A stretch of DNA of 41,748 nt, taken from positions 1 through 41,748 of the IMG/VR virus record IMGVR_UViG_3300043411_000559, one strand, 5' to 3'. A program made the translations under genes and the position numbers. Under the pieces are notes generated by a model, which worked only from the letters and a program-made list of their open reading frames with translations, was not told the origin of the DNA and ran no database searches. Position 1 is the first letter of the stretch. Each line of letters opens with the position of its first letter. This DNA comes from a virus. Of this stretch, positions 30,501 through 38,552 are shown one piece after another.

Positions 30501-33500
30501 ACAAAGCGGGAAGCACACGACCATAAGCTTCAGCCAGAGCAGTACCAGAACGACCAGACTTCTGCTGCGTCAAAGCAGCAATGGTGGCAAACTCTTCAAG
30601 AGAGAAACCGGCAGCCTGGGCTACAGGAGCAATGTCACCCAAGAACGGAATGATCTCCTTAGCCAAAACGCCGAAACGGTCCTGCAACTGCAACGTCACG
30701 TCACCAATGTCACGGAACGAAGCATCAAAAGCGAACGAAGCGGCAGTCAGCGAGTCAACGATTTCTTTCTGCGTCAGACCGGTAACTCTAGAAATCTCGG
30801 CAGAAGCTTCCAACTGGTCCTGAACCAAATTGGTTCCGGTGCGACCGCCGATAGCTTCAGAATCCCCGAAAGCACCCTGAAGTTGGAAACCAATCTCGGC
30901 AACAGCTTCAGCAGCCAAACCGGAATCCCTAGCGATTTCCAAAATGCTCTGCTTGAAGCCGGGGAACTCCGCTGCCTTATCAGTGGCTATGAACTGTGCC
31001 TCAATCTGGTTCATAGTCTTCTCAAGCTCAGTTGCAGCCTTCACAGAAGAAGTGATACCAGCAGCAGCACCAAACAGAATGGCAGAAGGAACAGCGTACT
31101 TCAAAGTAGTAGCAGCACCCTGACCGAAGAACCCGCCAAGACCACCGCTCTGACCGCCTGGAGGCTGCCCAATGCCGTACCGACCACCGCCGCCGCGACC
31201 ACCAAAACCGCCACCGCCGAACAAACGAGCCAAAGTGCCCTTCTGCTCCAAACCGGCCGCCTGAGCTTGCGCCCGCACTTCAGCAGCCAAAGCCCTCTGG
31301 TACTGTTCCTCTAGAACAATGTTCTTGGCCTTCAACTTCAAAGTAGCAGAGTCGGCCAGCAACAACTCTCTTTCAACGTTCAAACGGCGTTCCGCCAACG
31401 CTGTCTTCTGAACGTTAATAGCAGCATCCTGCTTAAACGTCTCATTAGCCAACTGGTACTTCAGTTCCGCCGCAACCCCACGCTGCTTAACAGCAGTAGC
31501 TTCGCGCTGAACTGCCAAATACTCTTGGTCAGCTTGCAACATCTTCTCAACCGACAAGTTGACAGCAGCAGCCAATTTCTTCTGCGCCGCTATCAACTGG
31601 GCTTTAGTTTCAATGCCCTCTTTGTCAGCAAACTCTGCTTGAGTAGCAGCCAACTCTGCCATTGACGCCGCTTTGATATCGGCAGCGGTCTTCCTTCCAG
31701 CAGCCCGTATTTGAGCGCGCTGCTCAGCAAGTATCTCCAACCCTTGCTTGAAAGTAACATCAGACAGATCCCTAACAGGGTTCTCCAACAAAGCGTCCTG
31801 AGCTTGGATCTTCGCTCTCTGCTCCGCTTGCTGACGCCTAGCAACCGCCGCAGGATCTTCCGCTTGCCGAGGCTTGCGAAGCCCTATACCAGCTTGCGCT
31901 CCCTCACGGATACGCTTCTGCTGCTCTGCCGTTAACCTGCTGGCGCCCTCGGCTTGACGCTGCGCCTCCCGCTCAACCTTCTTCTTGGCTTTAAGCGTAT
32001 TGCCATCAATAGTCCTGCCCGCTATTAGAGTTCTTTCCGCCACACCAGCAGAGTTAACAATAAAAGTTGCTTCAGAAACAGCACCTTGCGTCTTCTTCTT
32101 CTTCGCTTTGGTAGTCTGGCTTTCGGCTTCCGTCTGCTCACGCATCTCTTTAATGGCTTTGGCGCGTTCCTTCGCTTCAGCGCCAGTGAGTCCTTCGATC
32201 TTGGTGCCAGCGAAAGGATCAGGTTTCTCGGCCTCTCGCGCTTTCCGATCTTCTCTATATTTATCAGTGGAAGCTTGGCGGTCTTGACGATCCTTAATGC
32301 GTCGTTCCCTGGACTGCTTCTCTTCCCGCTCGCGCCGGTCCTTATTGACTTGCGCCAATCTGGCGGATTCCGCCACCGCTTCAGGGTTGGGCTTATCCTT
32401 CGGCAACACACCCTTACCGGAAGATACGACAAGATTCTCTTTAGGTGCAGCGGCAGCTTCAGTAGCAGCGGCTTTCTCTGTGGCAGCAGCAGCTTTCTTC
32501 TGAGCGGCAGTGAGCTTCTTTGTGCTCTCAGTCTTCTTCTTCTTACTCTCAGTTCCCTCTTTGGTAGCCTTTGTCTGCTCCGTAGCAGCCTTTGTGTCTT
32601 CGACTGAAGCTTCACCCATAAGCTTCTGCGCCGAAGCTTCAGCTTCCGCGCGTCGAGCTACCTCATCGACTTCCGTAGCTTCACCCGCACCAGAAACTTC
32701 GAAAGAACGATCCTTCTTTGAACCAGAAAGCGGTGAACCGCCAGGAGGGGTCTTACGTGAACCACCAGAAAGCGGTGACGCTCCAGGGGGAGTGGCTTTT
32801 TCTTCAGCGGCAGCAGATTTCTGCGCTGCTTTCTCTCTCTTCGCCGCCGCCTTAGCAGCAGCTTGGTCAGACTTCGCCTTCTTCGTTGAAGCTTGTGCTG
32901 ACGCCTTGCCACCGGCAGCTTCTTCCCGCAACGCTGCTTGCGCCTCAGCATTGAACTTCAACTGATCAGTCAGATTCTTTTCTTTGGCTTCCGCCGCAGC
33001 CAATTCAGCTTTACCGGCATCGTCTAGCTTGCCAGCGTTATTCCGTTGACGAAGCTGTGCTGCCTGCCGAATCGCTTGTGCTCGCTCTGCTTCAATCTGC
33101 GCCTGCTCGTCCAGAAGACCCGCTTGTTTAACAGCGAACGGATCAGTTGCACCACTTAAAGGATTGATCCCTGGTGGCGATGCCGTGCCAGGAACCTTCC
33201 GCTTAGTTGGCCTACCTGGGGAAGTAGTGGTCGCCGCAGGCTGTGCAGCAGCCGCCTTCTCTGCTTTCTTGGCGCGTCGCCGCTCAGCGCCTTCGATCAG
33301 CTTCTTAGCCTGAGTGATCTTACCGTCTAATAGAAGCTGAAGCTGTGTTTCTGTTGTGGCGCGACGCAACAAATCCAAATGCTGCTCTTGTGCCTTCTCG
33401 ACCGCTTTCCTCTGAGCTACTTCCTGCTTAGGAGTTAACCCAACCCCAGCGGCCTCACGAGCCTTCTTGAACTCGCGGTTCTGAGCCGCATAAACAGCAT

Positions 33501-33759
33501 CACGAGTCTTACGGGCCTGCGCTGAACTAGGATCACCAAAAACACCCTGCTCAAACCCGAACTTCGTTTCGGCTTTCGCCTGACCCTTAGCTTCCGCCAA
33601 AGCAGCGCGACGCTGAGGCAACGACGGCTTCGGTCCCGTTTCAGGAACCGCAAGCGCCTTCGAAGCGGCACTCTTCGCCTTAGAAGTATACTGAGCAAGA
33701 GCACGCTCAGGCTGAGACAGATCGGCTATGACCTTGAAAACAAATTCGTTCTTCGCCAT
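27568..33759 (-). CDS. Tape measure protein
   Basis: At 2063 residues this is the largest gene; its length sets tail length, at about 1.5 angstrom per residue roughly 300 nm. Residues 1-850 are low-complexity, Ala/Lys/Glu/Gln-rich coiled coil with three PPG(x)PLSG proline motifs at about 190-350. A Gly-rich linker (about 860-890) leads to the TP901-type core with hydrophobic segments (TLKYAVPSAILFGAAAGITS) and FASIAALTQQKSG-like stretches. A further membrane-like segment (LLGGIPGKLLAILAVIKLIQ) and more coiled coil follow. It overlaps the upstream stop by one base (TAATG) and follows the chaperone genes as expected. Confidence 0.93.
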   Translation of the reverse strand: MAKNEFVFKVIADLSQPERALAQYTSKAKSAASKALAVPETGPKPSLPQRRAALAEAKGQAKAETKFGFEQGVFGDPSSAQARKTRDAVYAAQNREFKKAREAAGVGLTPKQEVAQRKAVEKAQEQHLDLLRRATTETQLQLLLDGKITQAKKLIEGAERRRAKKAEKAAAAQPAATTTSPGRPTKRKVPGTASPPGINPLSGATDPFAVKQAGLLDEQAQIEAERAQAIRQAAQLRQRNNAGKLDDAGKAELAAAEAKEKNLTDQLKFNAEAQAALREEAAGGKASAQASTKKAKSDQAAAKAAAKREKAAQKSAAAEEKATPPGASPLSGGSRKTPPGGSPLSGSKKDRSFEVSGAGEATEVDEVARRAEAEASAQKLMGEASVEDTKAATEQTKATKEGTESKKKKTESTKKLTAAQKKAAAATEKAAATEAAAAPKENLVVSSGKGVLPKDKPNPEAVAESARLAQVNKDRREREEKQSRERRIKDRQDRQASTDKYREDRKAREAEKPDPFAGTKIEGLTGAEAKERAKAIKEMREQTEAESQTTKAKKKKTQGAVSEATFIVNSAGVAERTLIAGRTIDGNTLKAKKKVEREAQRQAEGASRLTAEQQKRIREGAQAGIGLRKPRQAEDPAAVARRQQAEQRAKIQAQDALLENPVRDLSDVTFKQGLEILAEQRAQIRAAGRKTAADIKAASMAELAATQAEFADKEGIETKAQLIAAQKKLAAAVNLSVEKMLQADQEYLAVQREATAVKQRGVAAELKYQLANETFKQDAAINVQKTALAERRLNVERELLLADSATLKLKAKNIVLEEQYQRALAAEVRAQAQAAGLEQKGTLARLFGGGGFGGRGGGGRYGIGQPPGGQSGGLGGFFGQGAATTLKYAVPSAILFGAAAGITSSVKAATELEKTMNQIEAQFIATDKAAEFPGFKQSILEIARDSGLAAEAVAEIGFQLQGAFGDSEAIGGRTGTNLVQDQLEASAEISRVTGLTQKEIVDSLTAASFAFDASFRDIGDVTLQLQDRFGVLAKEIIPFLGDIAPVAQAAGFSLEEFATIAALTQQKSGRSGTALAEAYGRVLPALSEAKEELYQLAQSNDSLNNPEFLQAVASGDAAPVFLGLSEAFSSMSKDSQDFVINLLGGRREASAILAAFEDGDLLMQEINATSRDNNVLAARYAKLQETLSQQVAKLAEEFRQFGIDLYEAGLGDALKTLVSSFSFLLDVLGGIVTLFSDFNGLLGGIPGKLLAILAVIKLIQVTMGSGFGEKIGRIPANISAAAQNGPTLGGLAGGLRTGAGSLRSQGLRGPGRALGSQGAIGGSGVGQLLAVAGAAYAVSQVQESRVRVQGDLDAARQQIVEKLSQQSRADVERFIADRDSFGDQVREDGLVATITPWLTGASNLRTAGVDASQQRDAPRILAALRAFENLDTPGFEKDQALLEEVVTNFSTDPTNDQFYSDAVEYLTAAAKVSREARNAINGRLGQSQAVSDAQEEADRAAASAVLGLEEASQDLEAVLTDFEAGRDSSVDVEKAYEKAIGVYTDAISGVGLAPDPKTVALLQETIIARNKFVSEQILGANELAQTLGEATGGGGPEAQLAGLQAALQNPKFTDAAARRQTALDIVALNQELLDSQVEAADSAGEALAILRNGIAVDPETRVTLILEQLRGNQSALEFVEGFNGAAKKTVGFLQESSDAIAALMVLTGQSYNEAVAALIDQAIRDKLILLSYSSLTTDARAVILDALSSLYEQKDALKDMPNVDVNPVDRVTGSASDIADQQAQAWDDAAAYAQEQQDRLEEWRQAARDIEDAQADLFKAGIENDPVALARFEQSEADRALRNATSEAERLSAQAQRIRADRGLQEAIQDVFASQADLLNAMFEYGGNTVQAARLGLKTAKDRLAYLQASGAGDAAINRAKGDVISAQGGLRDARLDRKLQDYAFLYDMDKINKQQYIAYLMQLKEIPDLTTQQLRDLDRQIKSLRDELGADFQFNLPTTLGLPTLYEVRRTNQTPGGGGSYQDMRNYNIVLYVNNGMDQAAAEQFLSEAMGTNRVSTGTRRY

Positions 33760-34076
33760 TAGCCCCTAACCTTCTCTGCCAATTCATTTGACATCATCGG
33801 GGTGCCGCCGTCATCCTCGTCCCCCGAGCCACTACCATACTTATCTCTACGTGCTCTATCGACACGTTCGAAGTGGAGTTCAAGTGCTTCCTCAAACGGC
33901 CACATGTAGACAGGAGGCATCTCTTCTTCGGTAAGGTTTTCCTGCCAGTTCAAAACCCGATAAGCATGCTGAATAGCAACAGAAAGCTCCCAAGGGATAT
34001 CCTCAACATTCACACACCCTTTGGGCCAGAGAAGATCACCGTTACCGCTCGCTTTGGCCGCTGAAGCCAAATTCAA
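33759..34076 (-). CDS. Tail assembly chaperone C-terminal part (made by -1 frameshift)
   Basis: This frame has no good start of its own (TTG 34076, no ribosome binding site) and is -1 relative to the preceding chaperone gene. Reading through the GGGAAAA site at 34106-34100 continues directly into it: after the shift the codons encode RLGGDAGFLNLASAA without a stop. The resulting product spans 34843-33759 (about 360 residues), like the gpG-T protein of lambda. The 105-residue extension contains LTEEEMPPVYMWPFEEALEL and a charged tail. It ends on the tape measure start. Confidence 0.85.
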   Translation of the reverse strand: MNLASAAKASGNGDLLWPKGCVNVEDIPWELSVAIQHAYRVLNWQENLTEEEMPPVYMWPFEEALELHFERVDRARRDKYGSGSGDEDDGGTPMMSNELAEKVRG

Positions 34077-34093
34077 AAACCCGGCGTCTCCCC

Positions 34094-34843
34094 CTAGTCT
34101 TTTCCCTCAACAACATTCACTCGCATGTCGTTGTAAGCAGTAGAAATCTCACCAAAGACCTCGGCGCTTAACTCGTCTACCTCTTCACGGTCTTCGAAGT
34201 ACAAGCTCTTATGGTTCTCAGGATCGCGAACCGAGAACCATACCTCGCAACGACGATACTCCTTCAACCACTCCAAATCAGCAGAAGCCTCAATGATGCG
34301 ATCCATGATCAAAGATTCCAGAACCTCATCCGACTTCTCTTCGAAATCCCTTATCACCGCTTTACGTTCACCCTCTACAGCCTTCTCAACGGCGTCAGCA
34401 AACCGCTTCAACTCAAGAAACACTTGCTTGGCTTCAGGATCTTCAGGATCTTCAGCGTAACGCATCTTAAACGTGTCGTTCCAACCATCATTCAAGCCCT
34501 GAAGATAACCGTCCTTCTTCCATTCGTCTTCTTCAGCCAAACGGGCTTCTTCCAACTGGAGAATGTCACCGACCTTCTCGGCTGCAAGATACTCCACCAT
34601 ATCTTCACGAGAATCCTGCAACGATTCGAACTCGTGCTGGAACGCCATTCTTTCTTCAGAGTCCAAAGGGGTCTTCTTCAAAGCGAGCACACCTGCACGC
34701 GCACCGTTGGCGCGCCGCAATGCCTTCTCCTGCTGCAACGGGTTCAACTTCTGCAACCAGACAGAAACAGAATTCTCACCATCACTGATGGTAAGTTCCT
34801 TTCCGGTCACGTAAAGATCAGATAGCTTTAACTTCTTTGGCAT
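34094..34843 (-). CDS. Tail assembly chaperone (249 aa)
   Basis: The 249-residue acidic, helical protein (KLKLSDLYVTGKELTISDGE at the N terminus, then long charged helices with DPEDPEAKQVFLEL and RRCEVWFSVRD) lies between the major tail and tape measure genes. This is the position of the tail assembly chaperone. Its last codons GAG GGA AAA GAC TAG contain the slippery GGGAAAA. AGGAGG lies 8 bases before the ATG. A terminator and a new promoter lie upstream, so it heads its own transcript. It is translated alone or fused to the 3' frame by the frameshift. Confidence 0.88.
   Translation of the reverse strand: MPKKLKLSDLYVTGKELTISDGENSVSVWLQKLNPLQQEKALRRANGARAGVLALKKTPLDSEERMAFQHEFESLQDSREDMVEYLAAEKVGDILQLEEARLAEEDEWKKDGYLQGLNDGWNDTFKMRYAEDPEDPEAKQVFLELKRFADAVEKAVEGERKAVIRDFEEKSDEVLESLIMDRIIEASADLEWLKEYRRCEVWFSVRDPENHKSLYFEDREEVDELSAEVFGEISTAYNDMRVNVVEGKD
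34100..34106 (-). promoter_or_regulatory. Slippery heptamer GGGAAAA for programmed -1 frameshifting
   Basis: In the zero frame the heptamer reads G GGA AAA, so both tRNAs can re-pair after slipping back one base (GGG AAA). The zero-frame stop TAG follows one codon later, and the -1 frame stays open for 105 more codons of a second chaperone part. Confidence 0.82.
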
Positions 34844-34881
34844 CCTTTGCCTCCTAATTGTGTACTACTTGTAAAACCCTA

Positions 34882-34890
34882 AGTATACCA
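34882..34890 (-). promoter_or_regulatory. Extended -10 promoter before the tail chaperone genes
   Basis: The minus strand reads TGGTATACT, a perfect TGn extended -10, immediately after the major tail terminator. Its start point would be near 34875, about 30 bases before the chaperone ATG, with AGGAGG in the leader. Confidence 0.6.
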
Positions 34891-34892
34891 CC

Positions 34893-34918
34893 AAAGGGGG
34901 GTGGGTTTCCCCACCCCC
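34893..34918 (-). terminator. Intrinsic terminator after the major tail gene
   Basis: A 9-bp GC-rich stem (GGGGGTGGG/CCCACCCCC) with a 4-base loop is followed on the minus strand by TTT, 25 bases after the major tail stop codon. It allows high expression of the tail tube gene to be set separately from the chaperone and tape measure genes. Confidence 0.8.
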
Positions 34919-34942
34919 GCAATGGAATTCTTACTGCTCTGT

Positions 34943-36148
34943 TTAACGCTCGCCTGCGTAGAGAAGCAGGTCGCCACCGTCAGAAGTGAAGTTGAAAGTA
35001 GTTTCCAGCTTCTGCTGAACCTGACCCTGAATGCCAGGCACGGTGAACCGTGCGTCCGGCACGTAGAAGGTCTTGACAACAAGTCCGGTATCCGGATCGC
35101 TGATTCGTACTTCCATCGGAATGGTTACCGAAGTGTACGGACCAACAATCTTGTTGGAAGCGATATCCGAAACCTGCTGGATCTTGTCCCACAGGTCTGC
35201 GGCATCCGTGGACTTGACAACGATCGAACCGGTTACATCAGCCGTGTCGTAGTCAGATGCTACGTTGTGGCTGTTGCCCATTTCCTGATCGTTTTCCAAG
35301 TTCACCGAACGAGTTACTTCGAAACTCTGAACGCCAGTCCAACGGTTGAACGTAGGAGTGGAAGCCAGGTCCGATAGGTAAACGTCGATGTCCTTACCAC
35401 GTACGGCGGCAGGCTTGGTGCTAACGTTCTCGTGGACTGTCTGAGGATACGAGTTGGCGGCAGCCGTACCGTATACAACGTGAATCCGGTTGTAAGTCAA
35501 GCTCAAGTCTTCCAAGAGCGTGAAACCGTTAGCGGTGTTCGTGTAGTCCTGGCCGATGAACAAACGCTTGTAGGCGTTAGAGTTGCTATCCTTCAAGCAG
35601 ATCGACAGAGCGTAGATGCTGTCGCCAGCCTCAACGTACTCCAAAGCGGTCTGAGCGAAGTTGTAAGTGATAGCGCCAGAGTTGACGAACTCTTCGTACT
35701 TCGGTGTGCCAGGAATGTAGTAGATGCCGTCACCACGGAGGGTGAAGGACTGTGTAGCGTTCTGGCCTACACCAAATCGGTATGTTGCACTCTCAAGGTT
35801 CAAGTACGGGATGGCGATACCCTTCACAATGGAGAATACGCCTGCGCCAGTCTTGAACGGGGAGATGACGTCAATAGGCTTAACATCAGCGAAGTCGAAC
35901 TCATCACCGTCAACGACAGTTGTTGGGTTCACTCCGGTTAGGATTGCTTCGACTTCTGTGGTTACATCAAACGATTCCATATCGAAGGAAAGATCAGGAA
36001 TGTCTCGAACGGTGGCAACAGTGTTGTAGTTACCAAGCTCGTAAATCTTCTCTTCTGGAATGTTGACGTTTCCTACACCAGCCGACTGGATACGGTCGAT
36101 AACGAAACCGTTTACATCGTGTAGAATCTGTCCGGCCTTGATTGCCAT
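34943..36148 (-). CDS. Major tail (tube) protein
   Basis: The 401-residue protein lies between the connector genes and the chaperone/tape measure genes, and is followed by a strong terminator, as expected for the abundant tail tube subunit. The first 250 residues have tube-fold strands (GNVNIPEEKIYELGNYNTVAT, TYRFGVGQNATQSFTLRGDG). The C-terminal 150 residues look like a repeated beta sandwich (VYLSDLASTPTFNRWTGVQ, SFEVTRSVNLENDQEMGN) and may be a surface domain. GAGGAA lies before the ATG. Upstream is a 140-base gap that probably holds its promoter. Confidence 0.85.
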   Translation of the reverse strand: MAIKAGQILHDVNGFVIDRIQSAGVGNVNIPEEKIYELGNYNTVATVRDIPDLSFDMESFDVTTEVEAILTGVNPTTVVDGDEFDFADVKPIDVISPFKTGAGVFSIVKGIAIPYLNLESATYRFGVGQNATQSFTLRGDGIYYIPGTPKYEEFVNSGAITYNFAQTALEYVEAGDSIYALSICLKDSNSNAYKRLFIGQDYTNTANGFTLLEDLSLTYNRIHVVYGTAAANSYPQTVHENVSTKPAAVRGKDIDVYLSDLASTPTFNRWTGVQSFEVTRSVNLENDQEMGNSHNVASDYDTADVTGSIVVKSTDAADLWDKIQQVSDIASNKIVGPYTSVTIPMEVRISDPDTGLVVKTFYVPDARFTVPGIQGQVQQKLETTFNFTSDGGDLLLYAGER

Positions 36149-36206
36149 ATTACTAGTTCCTCTCTAAAAGGGTTGCTTGCGGACGCATAATCAGTCTAAT
36201 TCCATG

Positions 36207-36227
36207 TTTCGCATAACAAACTATCCA
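36207..36227 (-). promoter_or_regulatory. Conserved 21-nt element, copy upstream of the major tail gene
   Basis: On the minus strand this reads TGGATAGTTTGTTATGCGAAA. It shares 14 of 21 bases with 39093-39113, in the two blocks TGGATAG and TAT..GAAA. It sits in the 140-base gap before the major tail gene. It contains a near dyad (ATAG...TTAT) and a TGTTATGCG extended -10-like stretch. It may be an operator or a phage-type promoter. Confidence 0.45.
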
Positions 36228-36288
36228 TCCCCAACTACCCGAGCGCCTCAATGACTCTATCGGTATACAGCAGTGGTCTTATTTAGCT

Positions 36289-37269
36289 TCATCCACCCAA
36301 ACGCTTAATGAAACCAACGTTTCGCTGCTGTGCCCGCAGCCGATCCATCTCCCGATTCAACGTCCTTGAAATCGCCGCCAACTCGGACTTAGGAACAGCC
36401 ACCTGGGCCACGGGACCGGTGCCAGAAGCCCCCGCCTCGTCCACCCACTCCTGAATCATGCGGGTAATGCCAATAGGCCAAATCTGAGCGATACGCTTCA
36501 TGCCGGAATCAAGGAAATGGAAACCGCCGAAGCCCTGAGTCGGGCCGCCACTCCAAATCTTACCAGCGAAGTCGCTAGGAACCTGAAACCTAGTACGCAA
36601 AGGCAACGCCCTAGGATGGAAAATGTCACCACGGGTGCCGCCCAACTTGCGGGGCACGCCAGTAGTAGGATTCAAGAACATACCCTTCGGCATCATATAT
36701 CCGGCAGCCGTTCCATATCCACGCAATGTAACCGGAGCACCAGTAGCTTCACCGAAGAACCTCAATCGGTACTCGCCCGCACTATACGGACCCGACTTAG
36801 CTCTAGGACCAGCACCGAAGTTCAACCGGAACCACTGCTTAGCCTGCCGATCCATGACGTTCTGGTTGCCGAAGAAGATGCCGTCATACGAAGCTCTAAA
36901 GAACTGTGGGTCAGCGATAGCTTTCCTCATACGGCCACCAGCATAACGCTTCCATTTACCGCTGGCGTTCGCCCGATAAGCTGGAGTCTTCTTGCGGTTG
37001 ACCCTCTTATCGTAAGCATCCAGCGTTCGCTGCTGAGCGTCCAAACCAACTTCCTTGTTGATCCTTGTCATCCGGCCACGACGATTACGGTAGTTGGAAC
37101 GAAGAACCTCGCCGTACAGAGACATGGCTTGAGCCACTTCAAACGAAGATTTTGCTGCTACTTCCGCTACAATGGCGCGAGTCGTAAAGGTCTGCAAATT
37201 CCGCAGACCTTCAACATGAACCTGTCTGATCAGGTAATCATTACTCGCCCTATCGGAAATATCAGCCAT
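36289..37269 (-). CDS. Basic structural protein upstream of the major tail gene (326 aa)
   Basis: The protein is basic, with an Arg/Lys-rich middle (RSNYRNRRGRMTRINKEVGL and DKRVNRKKTPAYRA), Gly-rich stretches (GGPTQGFGGFHFLDSGMKRI) and a helical C terminus. Its position after the tail terminator-type gene and before the major tail gene suggests a neck or tail-completion protein. At 326 residues it is longer than the usual HK97 gp10-type member. No domain is recognised with confidence. The start overlaps the stop of the upstream small gene by 8 bases. Confidence 0.6.
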   Translation of the reverse strand: MADISDRASNDYLIRQVHVEGLRNLQTFTTRAIVAEVAAKSSFEVAQAMSLYGEVLRSNYRNRRGRMTRINKEVGLDAQQRTLDAYDKRVNRKKTPAYRANASGKWKRYAGGRMRKAIADPQFFRASYDGIFFGNQNVMDRQAKQWFRLNFGAGPRAKSGPYSAGEYRLRFFGEATGAPVTLRGYGTAAGYMMPKGMFLNPTTGVPRKLGGTRGDIFHPRALPLRTRFQVPSDFAGKIWSGGPTQGFGGFHFLDSGMKRIAQIWPIGITRMIQEWVDEAGASGTGPVAQVAVPKSELAAISRTLNREMDRLRAQQRNVGFIKRLGG

Positions 37270-37537
37270 TCACCAACCCCTCCGCTTTCTCTAAAGCATC
37301 ATGTAAACGGGCAACGTATTCCTCGTTGATCGTAACGGAACCGCCTTCGACGGACCGCAACAAATCCAAAGAGAAATCGTACAGATCATTCAACTGATCC
37401 AAAATGACCTTACGAAAATTGCGTGCCACTTCTTCAGGAACGAACTGATCGTAGTTCTCTTCCTTAAACGACAAGATGATCGCTATAGTACGATCCTTGC
37501 GTTTACCCAACATTTCCCTAACTGCCCTGTCATCCAT
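37262..37537 (-). CDS. Small helical head-tail region protein (91 aa)
   Basis: From ATG 37537 (AGGGAG 6 bases upstream) the 91-residue product is nearly all helical and charged (VREMLGKRKDRTIAIILSF, RNFRKVILDQLNDLYDF). An upstream TTG at 37555 is less likely. It ends 8 bases inside the next gene. It is a conserved-looking but unrecognised small protein of the connector cluster, perhaps an assembly factor. Confidence 0.6.
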   Translation of the reverse strand: MDDRAVREMLGKRKDRTIAIILSFKEENYDQFVPEEVARNFRKVILDQLNDLYDFSLDLLRSVEGGSVTINEEYVARLHDALEKAEGLVNG

Positions 37538-37560
37538 ATCTTTCTCCCTTTTCAACCTTG

Positions 37561-38082
37561 CTAACCGTCTTCGTCGGTGTAAGAATCAACAACCTCGAAG
37601 TAAAGCGAGTACCAATACCGCTGCCATGCTTTCGGGAAATCGTGAGCACGGTTCAAAGCCACATTCTCGAAATCCACTACAGTGAACTCTGCTGGGGTCG
37701 CCAACGAATAGTCCAACACACTCAAGCTGGGAGCTTCCCTCCCAATGCTAGGATACCTGCCCTGAATGGCGTCCCTCAGATCACGGGCGATATGTAAACC
37801 AACCGCCCCGTTCTCAGCATACACATCAACATAGTAGACTGTGCGGAACTCCGATAGGTTGGAACCCATTTCAAGTTCGGCATCATCCTCATCGTCATCA
37901 GCCAGAGCCACAACATTAGGAACAATCTCTTCTTGGTCATCAACAGGAATAGCCCTCAGGTTCACAGGAGTAAACCAGCTACCCGTGTCATACCAACCCA
38001 AATCGTCCAGAACCTCGTCAAGCATCTGGTAGATAGACTCCCTGATGTACCTGCCGCGCAACCCGCCAATAGGAACCGTCAT
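37561..38082 (-). CDS. Tail terminator-like protein (173 aa)
   Basis: The product has an N-terminal helix (GRYIRESIYQMLDEVLDDLG), then beta strands (FRTVYYVDVYAENGAVGLHI), the stretch ARDLRDAIQGRYPSI and a closing strand pair (RYWYSLYFEVVDS). This helix-plus-sheet arrangement and its order after the head-tail stopper fit the tail terminator family that caps the tail tube. An acidic insert (DDDEDDAELE) lies near residue 65. The assignment is by fold impression and position. Confidence 0.62.
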   Translation of the reverse strand: MTVPIGGLRGRYIRESIYQMLDEVLDDLGWYDTGSWFTPVNLRAIPVDDQEEIVPNVVALADDDEDDAELEMGSNLSEFRTVYYVDVYAENGAVGLHIARDLRDAIQGRYPSIGREAPSLSVLDYSLATPAEFTVVDFENVALNRAHDFPKAWQRYWYSLYFEVVDSYTDEDG

Positions 38083-38091
38083 CGCTCACCC

Positions 38092-38550
38092 CTAAGTCTC
38101 ATCGCGGGCCTCGCAGTCCAACTGGTATACAGTTACAGCAAACAGCCCAACCGGTGGACGCACAAATTTGATGTCGTAAGTGTTCCCACCTAATAGCACC
38201 ATGTTGGCCCCTTCGATCAAAGCGTAATCTTCATCCAATACCGTGATCACCGCACGTGCCGTATTGAACTGGCCCACAGCGTTGGTGACATCAGCGCCCC
38301 GAACGTTCGTGAACTCAACGGCAACGTCAACTTGAACGTCAGCGTGCTCAACTTCAGTTAACGGCGTCAGGCTCTTATCGAAAGGCACTCCACCGGCATC
38401 CGACACAGTGAAAGTGCGCTCAACGTTCCACCGGAAAGTGGCCCGCTCCGATTCTGTTTCCGGCAATCCCATGTTCATAGCGAACTTAATTGCGTCCCTG
38501 AATTCGGCGGCATTGAACCCGGCTGCCCGAGTATCCGTAGAAGAAGCCAT
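38092..38550 (-). CDS. Head-tail stopper-like protein (152 aa)
   Basis: A helical start (FRDAIKFAMNMGLPETESER) is followed by a beta-barrel-like body (RATFRWNVERTFTVSDAGGV, NMVLLGGNTYDIKFVRPPVG, GLFAVTVYQLDCEARDET). Length, order and strand pattern fit the head-tail stopper that closes the connector after DNA packaging. It starts at ATG 38550, two bases past the adaptor stop. No sequence-specific motif proves the call. Confidence 0.58.
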   Translation of the reverse strand: MASSTDTRAAGFNAAEFRDAIKFAMNMGLPETESERATFRWNVERTFTVSDAGGVPFDKSLTPLTEVEHADVQVDVAVEFTNVRGADVTNAVGQFNTARAVITVLDEDYALIEGANMVLLGGNTYDIKFVRPPVGLFAVTVYQLDCEARDET

Positions 38551-38552
38551 AA

